64,000 nt of DNA from Burkholderia sp. Ax-1719 (GTDB taxonomy: Bacteria; Pseudomonadota; Gammaproteobacteria; Burkholderiales; Burkholderiaceae). The stretch is taken from the NCBI RefSeq assembly GCF_011753055.1, contig NZ_VWWJ01000010.1, positions 159,824 through 223,823 of the forward strand, in the 5' to 3' direction. The stretch's first letter is position 1; the number at the start of each line of letters is the position of its first letter. The notes beneath the pieces are model-generated. The model was not told where the DNA came from. It did no database searches and worked only from the letters and a program-made list of their open reading frames with translations. This document shows positions 38,603 to 48,307 of this stretch, in pieces. Made by a program: the position numbers and the translations under genes.

Positions 38603-40540
38603 ATGGCCTCGCATCCCAACGATCCCCATCACCCGCATCCGGTTCGCGAGCCGCATGTTCGCCATTACATGCACTGTCTGCCGTTTGGCGCGCAGTTGAC
38701 GGGCGCGGCGCTCGCGCAGCCTCACACGCGCTTTCGCTTCTGGGCGCCATCGTGCCAGGCCGTACAGGTGGTATTCGACCATGCGGACGGACGCGAATCC
38801 GCCGCGCCGCTCGACATGACGCCTTCGCACAACGGCTGGTTCGAAGCGCAGGCGGCGTGCGGCGCGGGCACGCTCTATCGCTACCGCATCGATGGCGGGC
38901 AACTCGTGCCCGACCCCGCTTCGCGCTTCCAGCCGCAAGGCGTGCACGGCCCGAGCGAAGTGCTCGACGCGCGCGCCTACGCCTGGCAGCACACGCACTG
39001 GCGCGGCCGTCCCTGGGAAGAAACCGTGCTTTACGAGTTGCACGTGGGCGCGCTCGGCGGCTATCGCGGCGTGATGAAGCGACTACCGGCGCTTGCGGAT
39101 ATCGGCATCACGGCCATCGAACTGATGCCGTTGAACGATTATCCGGGCGAACGCGGCTGGGGCTACGACGTCGTGCTGCCCTATGCGCCTCACGCGGCCT
39201 ATGGCACGCCCGAGGAACTGAAGGAACTGATCGACACCGCGCATGGGCTGGGCGTGCAGGTATTTCTCGACGTGGTCTACAACCACTTCGGCCCGGATGG
39301 CAACTTTCTCGGCCAGTATGCGAAGCCTTTTTTCAAGGCCGGCACGCACACGCCCTGGGGCGAGGCGCTCGATTTCGATCGCCCCGAAGTACGCGATTTC
39401 TATAGCGATAACGCGCTCTACTGGCTCACGGAATATCGCTTCGACGGTCTGCGTCTGGACGCCGTACACGCGATCGACAATCCCGAATGGCTGCGCGAAC
39501 TTGCCGATCATGTGCAGGCACGCGTGGAACCGGGCCGCCATGTGCATCTGGTGCTGGAAAACGAGCATAACGAAGCGAATCTGCTGGAGACACATTTCAA
39601 CGCGCAATGGAACGACGACGTCCATCACGCCCTGCACGTCATGCTCACCGGCGAATCGGAGGGCTACTACCGCGGCTTCACCGATCATCCGATCCAGAAA
39701 CTCGCGCGCGCGCTCGCGGAAGGCTTTGTGTATCAAGGCGATCCGTCACCCGTGCACGACGGCAACCCGCGCGGCGAACCGAGCGGCCATTTGCCGCCTA
39801 CTGCGTTCGTGATGTTTTTGCAGAATCACGACCAGATTGGCAATCGTGCATTCGGCGATCGTCTGCGCACGCTCGCCGATGACGACGCATTGCGCGCGGC
39901 CACGGCGCTGCTGCTGCTTTCGCCGCAGATCCCGCTGCTGTTCATGGACGAGGAATACGGCTCGACCCAGCCATTCCAGTTTTTCACGGCTTTCGAAGGC
40001 GATCTCGCCGATGCGGTGCGCGAAGGCCGCCGCCGTGAATTCAAGGCGTTCGCCGCGTTCAACGACGAAAAACAGCGCGTGCAGATTCCCGATCCGAACG
40101 ACGTGCAGACTTTCATCAACTCGTCGCCACCCGCCGATGCACCGCTCGACGACGAACGGCGCGACTGGATGCACTTCTATAAGTCCGCGCTGGTGGTGCG
40201 CGCGCGTCTGTTGATGCCGCGTCTGCACAACGCGCGCGCGCTGGGCGCGACCGTGCTCGCCGACGATGAAGGCAATGGCGCACGCGCGCTGATCGCGCGC
40301 TGGCGTCTGGACGACGGCGAGACTTGGACGATCGCGCTCAATCTCGGCCACGACGGCGTGCGGCTCGAAACGCCGCCCGACGGCATGGTGGTGTTCGAAA
40401 CGCCGCCGCGCGCACGCGACCGCACGGACAACGGCGTGCTGCCCGAAAGCGCCTGTGTGGTCTGGCTCACCGGCAACGTGCCCGAGTACGCGCAGCATCA
40501 CGACGCGCGCAATGTGCGGCGCGAGGAGCCGTTCGCATGA
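38603..40540 (+). CDS. treZ: Malto-oligosyltrehalose trehalohydrolase TreZ
   Basis: A 645-residue GH13 enzyme that releases trehalose from the malto-oligosyltrehalose made by TreY. N-terminal beta module (about 28-120, RFRFWAPSCQAVQVVFDHAD-like), barrel with nucleophile Asp in FDGLRLDAVHAIDN, acid/base Glu in HLVLENEHNEANLL and the QNHDQIGNRAFGDRL block. The C-terminal beta domain ends in an acidic tail. It overlaps the malQ start by four bases (ATGA). Substrate supply comes from GlgX and MalQ. Confidence 0.95.
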   Translation: MASHPNDPHHPHPVREPHVRHYMHCLPFGAQLTGAALAQPHTRFRFWAPSCQAVQVVFDHADGRESAAPLDMTPSHNGWFEAQAACGAGTLYRYRIDGGQLVPDPASRFQPQGVHGPSEVLDARAYAWQHTHWRGRPWEETVLYELHVGALGGYRGVMKRLPALADIGITAIELMPLNDYPGERGWGYDVVLPYAPHAAYGTPEELKELIDTAHGLGVQVFLDVVYNHFGPDGNFLGQYAKPFFKAGTHTPWGEALDFDRPEVRDFYSDNALYWLTEYRFDGLRLDAVHAIDNPEWLRELADHVQARVEPGRHVHLVLENEHNEANLLETHFNAQWNDDVHHALHVMLTGESEGYYRGFTDHPIQKLARALAEGFVYQGDPSPVHDGNPRGEPSGHLPPTAFVMFLQNHDQIGNRAFGDRLRTLADDDALRAATALLLLSPQIPLLFMDEEYGSTQPFQFFTAFEGDLADAVREGRRREFKAFAAFNDEKQRVQIPDPNDVQTFINSSPPADAPLDDERRDWMHFYKSALVVRARLLMPRLHNARALGATVLADDEGNGARALIARWRLDDGETWTIALNLGHDGVRLETPPDGMVVFETPPRARDRTDNGVLPESACVVWLTGNVPEYAQHHDARNVRREEPFA

Positions 40541-42846
40541 AAAGCCCTACTGGCGGAACAAGCGGAACAAGCGGAACAAGCGGAACAAGCAGCGCAAATA
40601 GTGCAAAGCGCAGCGAAGCGCTTGCGGATCTGGCGAAGCGCGCGGGCTTCGAAGTCGAATGGTCGGACGCGCACGGCGTGACGCAACGCGTGCCGGACAG
40701 CACGCTCCAGGCGCTGCTGGAATCCATGGACTTGCCCTGCGCGAATGCTACGCAGATGCGCCATAGCGTGTCGGTTCTGAACGCCGAACAGTCGTCGCGC
40801 CGCCTGCCGCCGCTCATCACCGCCGAATACGAAAGCGCAATCGAGTTGCCCGCGTCGGTGGTTCGCACCGGCAGTCACTATCGCGTGGATCTGGAAAATG
40901 GCGAGCATATCGAAGGCCGTTTCACCTCGCCCAAAGGCGCGCCTGCCTTGCTCGCGCCGCTTTCCGAACCGGGTTATCACACACTCAGCGTCAACGATCA
41001 CCGCTTGACGATTGCGGTTGCGCCGCCGCGTTGCCACAATGTCGCCGACGCCTGGCGCGCGCGCCACGGCGGCCCAGACGCGCGCGTACCGCCGCTCTGG
41101 GGTGTCGCTGCGCAATTATATGGACTCCGACGTAACGACGATGGTGGCATCGGCGACTACTCGGCGCTTGCAACGCTCGCCACACACAGCGCAAAGCACG
41201 GCGCGCAGGCGCTTGCCGTCAGCCCCACGCATGCAATGTTCTGCGCCGATCCCGGCCACTACAGCCCGTATTCGCCGTCCTCGCGGCTCTGGCTCAACGT
41301 CACGCATATCGATCCCGCCGCCGTCTTTGGCGAGCAGGCCGCACGCGAGGCGATCGCTGCCGCACAGGCCGGCGACGCCTGGCGCGAACTTGAAGCGCTG
41401 CCGCTGATCGACTGGCAACGCGCCGTGCCGCTCAAACTGAAAGTGCTGCGCGTGCTGTTCGAGCGCTTCGAGGCCACCGATCGCGCGAGCGGGTCATCGC
41501 GCGCCACCGCTTTCGACGCTTTCTGTGCACGGGGCGGCGAGGCGCTCGAAGACCACGCGCGATTCGAAGCACTACAGGAAGCAATGCTTAGCGATCCTTC
41601 CGGATTGCGGCACTGGCGCGACTGGCCCGAGGCGCTGCGCGATCCGCGCAATCCAGCCGTCGACACATTCGCCACGGAGCACCGCCGCGAAGTGGACTTC
41701 TATCGCTTCCTGCAATGGCTCGCTGCCGAAGGGCTTTCGCAGGCGCAGCGCGCGGCGCGCGAGGCCGGCATGGCGATCGGCCTGGTCGCCGATCTGGCCG
41801 TGGGCTGCGACGGCGCGGGCTCGCATGCGTGGTCGCTGCCCAATGACATGCTCCAGCGCGTCTCGGTAGGCGCGCCGCCCGACATTTTCAATCAGGCAGG
41901 TCAAAGTTGGGGGCTCACCACGTTCTCGCCGCGCGCGATGCACAACAACGGCTTTCGCGCCTTTATCGACATGCTGCGCGCGGCGTTCGCGCACGCGGGC
42001 GGCGTGCGCATCGATCACATCCTGGGTTTGCGCCGCCTGTGGCTCGTGCCCGAGGGCGAAAGCGCGAAACACGGCGCGTATCTGCGCTATCCGTTCGATG
42101 ATCTCGTGCGCCTGATTGCGCTTGAATCGTGGCGGCATAACGCGATCGTGATCGGCGAGGATCTGGGCACCGTGCCGCCGGGCCTGCGCGAGCGGCTGGC
42201 CGCGCACGGGCTCTATGGGATTCGCGTGCTCTGGTTCGAGCGTGAAGGCGACGGCTTTCTGCCGCCCGCGCGCTACGATCCGCATGGCGTCGCCACCACG
42301 ACCACACACGATCTGCCGACGGTGGCGGGCTGGTGGCAAGGCGCGGATATCGACTGGCGACACCGTATCGGCCAGACGCTGCCGCGCGCGGACGGCCGCG
42401 ATCCCGTTGCGCTCGAACACGCACAGCGCGAGACCGACCGCGCCGCGCTCTGGCGCGCGCTCCAGCAAACCGGCTTCGCGCCAGGCGACGCCGCCGAACC
42501 CGCGCCCGACGATGCGCCGGTGAGCGGCGCGCTCGGCTACGTGGCCGCGAGTGCGAGTCCGCTCGTGACCTGCCCGCTTGAGGACCTGCTGGGTCTGGCC
42601 GATCAGCCGAATCTGCCCGGCTCGATCGACGAGCATCCGAACTGGCGTCAGCGCCTGCCGTTGCCAGTCGACAAACTGTTCGCCGATCCCGCTTTTGCGG
42701 CGCGCGTGGAAACCATCGTGCGGGCGCGCGAGGCGGCGGGAACGGCAGTTGCAGGAGTGTCGGATACGAGTCGAGACACAAGCCAGGATTCGAACCAAAG
42801 CGCAAGCGCCCAGCGCGCCGCGCCACCCGTTCCGCCGACGCCATGA
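40537..42846 (+). CDS. malQ: 4-alpha-glucanotransferase MalQ
   Basis: A 769-residue GH77 enzyme that exchanges segments between maltodextrins, adjusting chain length for TreY. GH77 blocks: PLWGVAAQLYGLRRNDDGGI, SPTHAMF, GVRIDHILGLRRLWLVPEG (nucleophile Asp), VIGEDLGTVPPGLRERL (acid/base Glu) and TTHDLPTVAGWW. The start is the ATG overlapping the treZ stop; the open frame extends 71 codons upstream but only inside treZ. Just after the start, a 9-bp unit (gcggaacaa) is repeated four times at 40553-40588, encoding a Gly-Thr-Ser spacer. The last 30 residues are also low-complexity. Confidence 0.94.
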   Translation: MKSPTGGTSGTSGTSGTSSANSAKRSEALADLAKRAGFEVEWSDAHGVTQRVPDSTLQALLESMDLPCANATQMRHSVSVLNAEQSSRRLPPLITAEYESAIELPASVVRTGSHYRVDLENGEHIEGRFTSPKGAPALLAPLSEPGYHTLSVNDHRLTIAVAPPRCHNVADAWRARHGGPDARVPPLWGVAAQLYGLRRNDDGGIGDYSALATLATHSAKHGAQALAVSPTHAMFCADPGHYSPYSPSSRLWLNVTHIDPAAVFGEQAAREAIAAAQAGDAWRELEALPLIDWQRAVPLKLKVLRVLFERFEATDRASGSSRATAFDAFCARGGEALEDHARFEALQEAMLSDPSGLRHWRDWPEALRDPRNPAVDTFATEHRREVDFYRFLQWLAAEGLSQAQRAAREAGMAIGLVADLAVGCDGAGSHAWSLPNDMLQRVSVGAPPDIFNQAGQSWGLTTFSPRAMHNNGFRAFIDMLRAAFAHAGGVRIDHILGLRRLWLVPEGESAKHGAYLRYPFDDLVRLIALESWRHNAIVIGEDLGTVPPGLRERLAAHGLYGIRVLWFEREGDGFLPPARYDPHGVATTTTHDLPTVAGWWQGADIDWRHRIGQTLPRADGRDPVALEHAQRETDRAALWRALQQTGFAPGDAAEPAPDDAPVSGALGYVAASASPLVTCPLEDLLGLADQPNLPGSIDEHPNWRQRLPLPVDKLFADPAFAARVETIVRAREAAGTAVAGVSDTSRDTSQDSNQSASAQRAAPPVPPTP
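40553..40588 (+). repeat. Four tandem copies of a 9-bp unit in malQ
   Basis: The unit gcggaacaa occurs four times without interruption, giving a Gly-Thr-Ser repeat just after the MalQ start. Because the unit is three codons long, slippage would change linker length without breaking the frame. Confidence 0.9.
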
Positions 42847-45713
42847 CACTTCCCCGCGCCACGCTGCGCCTGCAGCTTCATCACGATTTCACTTTCGACG
42901 ACGCGCTCGCGCAACTCGACTATTTCGCCGCGCTTGGCGTGAGCCATCTGTACCTCTCGCCGATCACGACCGCGCAGCCCGGCTCGATGCACGGCTACGA
43001 CACGGTCGATTACGGCGCGGTAAGTGCAGAACTGGGCGGCGAAGGCGCCCTGCGGCGTCTTGCGGACGCCGTGCACGCGCGCGGCATGGGTCTTCTCGTC
43101 GATATGGTGCCGAACCACATGGGCGTGGGCGGCTCGCACAACGCATGGTGGCTCGACATTCTCGAATGGGGGCGTCATAGCGCGTTCGCGCGCCATTTCG
43201 ACGTGGACTGGCACTCGCCCGACCCCGCGTTGCGCGGCAAGGTGCTAATGCCCTTTCTGGGCGCCCAGTACGGCGAAGAACTCGCGGCGGGCCGCATCGA
43301 ACTGAAGTTCGATGCGGCCAACGCACGCTTTTTTGCGCAGTACGGACCGCATGTGTGCCCGATCTGCCCGACCGATTACGCGGCGCTGCTGCAGTCGGCC
43401 AATCGCGCCGATCTCACAGCGCTTGCCGCGTCTTTTCAGGGCCTCACCACCCAGCCGGACGATCAGGTGCGCGCCGCCGCTGCGCGCGACGCCCTGCGCG
43501 AGTTCGTCGAACGCGAAGGCACGGCTTCCATCGAATTCATTCTGGAATCCTACCAAAGCGACGAACCCGTGCCGCGCGACCGGTTGCACCGGCTGCTGGA
43601 GCGCCAGCATTTTCGCCTCGCGTGGTGGCGCACGGCCACGGACGAGGTTAACTGGCGACGCTTCTTCGACGTGAGTTCACTGGCGGGCGTGCGCGTGGAG
43701 CGGCATGACGTCTTCGAGGCGGTTCACAAACTGATCTTCCGCCTCTATGGCGAAGGCGTGATCGACGGTTTGCGCATCGATCATATCGACGGCCTTGCCG
43801 ATCCGCGCGAGTATTGCGAGCGCTTGCGTCATCGGCTGGCTTCGCTGCGCTCGGGCTCGCCGTATATCGTGGTCGAGAAGATTCTCGCGCGCGGCGAAGC
43901 GTTGCGCGACGACTGGGCCGTGCAGGGCACGACCGGCTACGACTTCATGAACGACGTGGGCGCGCTGTTGCACGACCCCGCAGGCGCTGCGCCGCTCGCG
44001 CACGCCTGGGCCGAAATCACGGGCGAAGACGCGCCGTTCGCGCAGGTGTCGCTCGACGCGCGGCGCGAAATATTGACGGTATCGCTCGCGGCGGAACTCG
44101 ATCATGCCGCGCGCGCGCTGCACCGGATCGCGCGCGAGCAGCCCGGCACGCGTGACTACACATTCGCGGCGGTCCATCGCAGCGTCGCGCAACTGGCGAT
44201 GCATTTTCCGGTGTATCGGATTTACCCGAGCAACGGCCTGCGCAGCGCGCTCGACAACCGCTACTTCGACGTTGCGCTCGCCGCCGCGCGCGAGATGCTA
44301 CCGCGCGCGAACCTCGGCGCGCTCGATCAGGTCGATGGCTGGCTTGGCGCGCGGGCTCCCGAAGCGGACAGCGGCAATCAAGGCAAGGCCGCGCGCACGG
44401 CAAACACCAGCAGCGCCAGGCAGGCGGCCCAAAACCCGGCCGCCGCGCCGCTGAGTCACGCCTTGATCGCGCAACGCACTGCGCTTGCGCTGTTCTCGCA
44501 GCTCACTGCACCGCTCGCGGCGAAAGCGACCGAAGACACGGCGCTTTATCGCTATGGGCGTCTGCTTTCGCGCAACGATGTGGGCACCGATCCCGACGAC
44601 TTCTCGCTCGATATCGAAGCCTTCCACGCAGCCAACGCGCAACGTCAGCGCCACACGCCCTATGCGCTGCTCGCCACCGCCACGCACGATCACAAGCGCG
44701 GCGAGGACGTGCGCGCGCGCCTGGCCGTACTCAGCGAGATCGCGCCCGAGTGGAGCGAGACCCTGCGCGCGTGGTCTGCGCTCAACCGGGCGCAACGGCG
44801 CGGCGATACGGCGCAATGGTCACCCGCCCCCGCCGCCGAGGCGATGCTCTACCAGACGTTGGTGGGTTGCTGGCCCCCTGAACTCGATCCCGCCGACGAA
44901 CCAGGCGTCAAAGCGCTTGCCGAACGCGTGGCGCAATGGCAACTGAAGGCGCTGCGCGAAGCGAAGCAGCGCACGAGCTGGATTGCACCCGATGAGACCT
45001 ATGAATCGGACTGCCAGGCATTTCTTTTCGACATACTTTCGCCGCAACGGCGCGATGAGTTTCTGCGCGAGGTATCCGCGTTCGTGGCGCGCATTGCGCC
45101 TGCAGGCGCACTGAATACGCTGCTGCAGACCACGCTGCGCATGACCTCGCCTGGCGTGCCCGATCTCTATCAGGGCACGGAACTATGGGACTTCAGTCTC
45201 GTCGATCCCGACAATCGGCGGCCCGTGGATTATGCGCAGCGCGCGGCCGCGCTCGACACCGCCGCGCCCGCCGCCAAACTTGCGAGCTGGCGCGATGCAC
45301 ACGTGAAGCAGGCCGTGATTCATCGTCTGCTTGCGTTGCGCGAACGTGCGCCTGGCTTGCTGCGTGAGGGGGAGTATTGGCCACTGGAAGTGCGCGGCGC
45401 GCTGGCTGCGCATGTGGTCGCCTTCGCGCGACGTCATGGCGATAGCTGGGCCGTGATCGTCGGCACACGTCATGCGGCGGCGCTGCTGGATGGCGACGTG
45501 CCGTGCATCGCTGCGCAACGTTGGGACGATACGGCCGTCGCGCTGCCAAAGGATTGCCCGGCGTCGGCGTTGCACGACTGGCTCGCCGATGTCGATCACA
45601 CCGCCAGCAAGAACACCGCCCAGGGCGATCAGGCGAACTGGCTAGCCCTGCGCGATGTGCTTGCGGCGCTGCCCGTGGCGGTGCTCACGAATGTCGCGCG
45701 CGGCCAGGCTTAA
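42843..45713 (+). CDS. treY: Malto-oligosyltrehalose synthase TreY
   Basis: A 956-residue GH13 enzyme that converts the reducing-end alpha-1,4 bond of maltodextrin to the alpha,alpha-1,1 bond of trehalose. N-terminal TYRLQ-like block as ATLRLQLHHDFTFDDALAQL, then MHGYDTVDYGAVSAELGGE, VDMVPNHMGV, nucleophile Asp in DGLRIDHIDGLADP, acid/base Glu in IVVEKILARGEALR, and LATATHDHKRGEDVRARLAV. Longer than the usual 700-850 residues, partly through Ala-rich insertions near residue 515. It overlaps the malQ stop by four bases (ATGA) and ends the cluster. Its TAA overlaps the TAA of the convergent neighbour. Confidence 0.95.
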   Translation: MTLPRATLRLQLHHDFTFDDALAQLDYFAALGVSHLYLSPITTAQPGSMHGYDTVDYGAVSAELGGEGALRRLADAVHARGMGLLVDMVPNHMGVGGSHNAWWLDILEWGRHSAFARHFDVDWHSPDPALRGKVLMPFLGAQYGEELAAGRIELKFDAANARFFAQYGPHVCPICPTDYAALLQSANRADLTALAASFQGLTTQPDDQVRAAAARDALREFVEREGTASIEFILESYQSDEPVPRDRLHRLLERQHFRLAWWRTATDEVNWRRFFDVSSLAGVRVERHDVFEAVHKLIFRLYGEGVIDGLRIDHIDGLADPREYCERLRHRLASLRSGSPYIVVEKILARGEALRDDWAVQGTTGYDFMNDVGALLHDPAGAAPLAHAWAEITGEDAPFAQVSLDARREILTVSLAAELDHAARALHRIAREQPGTRDYTFAAVHRSVAQLAMHFPVYRIYPSNGLRSALDNRYFDVALAAAREMLPRANLGALDQVDGWLGARAPEADSGNQGKAARTANTSSARQAAQNPAAAPLSHALIAQRTALALFSQLTAPLAAKATEDTALYRYGRLLSRNDVGTDPDDFSLDIEAFHAANAQRQRHTPYALLATATHDHKRGEDVRARLAVLSEIAPEWSETLRAWSALNRAQRRGDTAQWSPAPAAEAMLYQTLVGCWPPELDPADEPGVKALAERVAQWQLKALREAKQRTSWIAPDETYESDCQAFLFDILSPQRRDEFLREVSAFVARIAPAGALNTLLQTTLRMTSPGVPDLYQGTELWDFSLVDPDNRRPVDYAQRAAALDTAAPAAKLASWRDAHVKQAVIHRLLALRERAPGLLREGEYWPLEVRGALAAHVVAFARRHGDSWAVIVGTRHAAALLDGDVPCIAAQRWDDTAVALPKDCPASALHDWLADVDHTASKNTAQGDQANWLALRDVLAALPVAVLTNVARGQA

Positions 45714-47164
45714 CCGCCCTCGTCTTCCAGATCCTTCGGGTACACGCGCACGAGTACGATACGCGGTCCCTTCATCTTCTTCACGACGATATCGAAGCGA
45801 TCGAACGACACGCGCTGCCCTTCGGTCGGCAGATCGTTGAGCGCGTGAATCACGAGACCGCCCACCGATTCGGCGCGCCCTTCGTCGATGTCGATGCCGA
45901 GCGCCGCCTCCAGCGACACCACGGGCAGACTGCCGCGCCCCATCAGTGTGCCGTCGTCCATGCGGGTCCAGTCGGTATCGGCCTGATGGAATTCGTCGTG
46001 AATCTGGCCCACCAGCGCGCCCAGCAGATTGTCGAGCGTGAGAAAGCCGCTCGGCCGCATGCCCTTGCGCCCAACCAGCGCGAAGTGCGGCGCGCCCTTG
46101 CGAAAGCGCCGGAACAGCGCGAGCGCTGGCGTTTCGGGCTTCACGTACTGCACGGGACGCACGAACTTGCCGAGATCGTCGAGCGTGTGACCGGCCTCAC
46201 GCGCGAGCAGCAGATCCTTCAGGTGAATCAGACCGGCGACATGCTCGCCCGACGCATCTTCGAACAGCGGGTAGCGGCTAAAACGATGGCGCGCGACGAT
46301 TTGCATGTTTTCGCGCAACGAGAGATCGCGGCGCAGGCCCACCATTTCGTGCGCGGGGCGCATGAGGTCGGACACCGTCAGGCGGGAAAAGTCGAGCGAA
46401 TGCGCCAGCGTGTTCCATTCGTCCACGCTCAGCGCGTTGGCATTGCCTGCCGCGCCGTGCGCGTGGCTGGCCGCGGCTTCGCGTGCGGGACGGCGACGCG
46501 CGACGCGGCCGGGTGCGCCTTCGTGCGCGCCGGTATCGGCATGGGAATGCAGCGCGGCCTGCGCTTCGGCTTCGGCTGCGGCGCGGCGGCTACGTAGGAT
46601 CAGCTTGAGTTCTTCGGTCGAGTAGTGCGCCTCGCCGCCGTGATCGGCGGACAGACCCGCGAGACGCAGCACCGCGTTGGCGCTGGAATTGAGCGCCCAG
46701 ATCGCCGGATACATGGTCCAGTAGAAACCGTAGAGCGGCGTGGCGGCCCACAGCGAGATCTTTTCGGCTTCGCGGATCGCCAGCGACTTCGGCGCCAGTT
46801 CGCCCACTACGATGTGCAGGAAGGAGATGGCCGTGAAGGCGAACACCAGCGAAATCGCGTGGATCAACTCAGGCGATTTCACGCCGATCAGATCGAACAC
46901 GGGTTCGAGCAACTGTGCGAACGCCGGCTCGCCGATCCAGCCAAGACCCAGCGAGGCCAGCGTAATGCCGAGCTGACAGGCGGAAAGATAGGCGTCGAGC
47001 TGGCCGTGGACCTTGGCGAGCAGGCGGCCGCGCAGGCCGTGTTCGGCGGCGAGGCTTTGTACGCGCGTGGCGCGCAGCTTGACGAGGCCGAACTCGGCCG
47101 CGACGAAGAAACCGTTGAGGGCAACGAGGAACAGCGCGCCGATCAGGGCGATGAGCTGAATCAA
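45710..47164 (-). CDS. CNNM/CorC-type membrane protein (hemolysin family, DUF21-CBS-CorC_HlyC)
   Basis: About 484 residues. An N-terminal DUF21 transmembrane domain with four hydrophobic segments (LIALIGALFLVALNGFF, LGITLASLGLGWIG and others, to about residue 195) is followed by a CBS pair (from about 265: VSDLMRPAHEMVGL, RYPLFEDASGEHVAGLIHLK) and a C-terminal CorC_HlyC domain (GSLPVVSLEAALGID, VGGLVIHALNDLP). Members are linked to magnesium or cobalt efflux. An Ala/His-rich insert lies before the CBS pair. The frame is open to an ATG at 47239, but that ATG is inside the loop of a strong hairpin; the TTG at 47164 has GGAG nine bases upstream and begins right at the first membrane segment, so I prefer it. 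Confidence 0.85.
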   Translation of the reverse strand: MIQLIALIGALFLVALNGFFVAAEFGLVKLRATRVQSLAAEHGLRGRLLAKVHGQLDAYLSACQLGITLASLGLGWIGEPAFAQLLEPVFDLIGVKSPELIHAISLVFAFTAISFLHIVVGELAPKSLAIREAEKISLWAATPLYGFYWTMYPAIWALNSSANAVLRLAGLSADHGGEAHYSTEELKLILRSRRAAAEAEAQAALHSHADTGAHEGAPGRVARRRPAREAAASHAHGAAGNANALSVDEWNTLAHSLDFSRLTVSDLMRPAHEMVGLRRDLSLRENMQIVARHRFSRYPLFEDASGEHVAGLIHLKDLLLAREAGHTLDDLGKFVRPVQYVKPETPALALFRRFRKGAPHFALVGRKGMRPSGFLTLDNLLGALVGQIHDEFHQADTDWTRMDDGTLMGRGSLPVVSLEAALGIDIDEGRAESVGGLVIHALNDLPTEGQRVSFDRFDIVVKKMKGPRIVLVRVYPKDLEDEGG

Positions 47165-47226
47165 GACCTGGAACTCCGAGATTGCGAAGCGCTCAGTATA
47201 AGGGGTGAAAGACGCCTGTAAGACAT

Positions 47227-47252
47227 CGACGGCCCGCATAGGCGGGCCGTCG
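47227..47252 (-). terminator. Strong hairpin between the kinase-like gene and the CNNM gene
   Basis: An 11-bp perfect stem, cgacggcccgc with gcgggccgtcg, and a 4-base loop (atag on the plus strand). It lies downstream of the gene ending at 47290 and upstream of the CNNM gene, both on the minus strand. There is no U-tract on the minus-strand side, so it may act as a weak or factor-dependent terminator. Confidence 0.5.
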
Positions 47253-47289
47253 TTTCATCCTGTATGTTGCGCGCGATATTTCAAACGCG

Positions 47290-48051
47290 TCAGGCGGCGC
47301 CCGACGGCAGGTTCAGCGTGAACAGCGCGGCCTCGCCTTGCACGAGCGGCTGCGCGTCGAAACGGCCACCGTGGGCTTCGGCCACACGCTGGCAGAGCGC
47401 CAGCACCCACGGAAAGCGCCCCACTTCCTGCGGCTCGCGCGCCTGGGCGCGGGCGAAGGGTTCGAGCACGTGCGGTAGCGTTTCGTCGGTCAGCGTATCG
47501 AAACTTGCCTGCCAGCGCAGTTCGAACTGCGCCGCCGCAGCGGTGGCGCTCACGGCCAGCGTGACGGTGCTGCCCTGCGCGCCCGTTTCGGCGGCAAAGG
47601 CCAGCAGCAGCCAGAGCGCCTGAGCAACGCGCTCGCGTCCCGCATCGAGCGTGACGCCGGTGGGCACACCCTCGACGGTGAGGCTCACGCCGCGCGCATC
47701 GGCCAGTGCGCTGCGCACATCGGCAACGGTTTCGTCGATCAGGGCATCCAGTTCGAACGGCGTGCGCTCGATCTGCAGCTTGCGAGTTTCGGCGCGGGTC
47801 GTATCGACGAGGGTTTCCAGCAGATGCACCTGCTGTTCCACGCCGGTGCGGATGCCCGCTAGCGCGCGTTGCGCGGCCGAATCGGCGTTATCGATCTTGC
47901 GGTCGAGCACGTAGGCCCAGCTATGGATTGCATTCAGGGGGCTGCGCAGATCATGCGACACGCGCGAAAGCACGTAATCGCGCATGAAAAGCGCGGCTTC
48001 GGCACACAGGCGGGCCGTTCGTTCGGTACGGGTAGTGGTGGTCGACGCCAT
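47290..48051 (-). CDS. Histidine kinase-like protein with degenerate ATP-binding domain
   Basis: A 253-residue soluble protein. Residues 20-95 are a HisKA dimerisation domain with the H-box SHDLRSPLNAIHSWAYVLD. The following region has the length of an HATPase_c domain, but its nucleotide motifs are not recognisable: the N-box position reads WLLLAFAAETGA, no DxGxG is present, and the G2 position reads FPWVLALCQRVAEAHGGRF. There is no sensor or membrane segment and no response regulator beside it. It may be a phosphotransfer or scaffold protein, or a kinase partner that is phosphorylated in trans. The ATG at 48051 follows GAGG. Confidence 0.7.
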   Translation of the reverse strand: MASTTTTRTERTARLCAEAALFMRDYVLSRVSHDLRSPLNAIHSWAYVLDRKIDNADSAAQRALAGIRTGVEQQVHLLETLVDTTRAETRKLQIERTPFELDALIDETVADVRSALADARGVSLTVEGVPTGVTLDAGRERVAQALWLLLAFAAETGAQGSTVTLAVSATAAAAQFELRWQASFDTLTDETLPHVLEPFARAQAREPQEVGRFPWVLALCQRVAEAHGGRFDAQPLVQGEAALFTLNLPSGAA

Positions 48052-48307
48052 CGGTTTCCTCTTCTTTCACCCGCTCGGGCGGGCCGGCCCTCTGGCTGGG
48101 CCAGGGCCCCATTATAGGCAGGGGCGCAAAGCCGTGGCGGCATCGCGCTCGTTGCGCCCGGGCGCGCTATCGCTTCGCATGCGCTGTGCCCGCCGCGCAA
48201 AGGCGGCCGCGCCTTCTGCCTTGCGCCCGCGAGCGCTTCAGGGGGTCTCGACAGCCTGCAAAGCGCCTACAATAGCGCTTTTACCCAATCCGATTCAGGA
48301 GTGTTCC

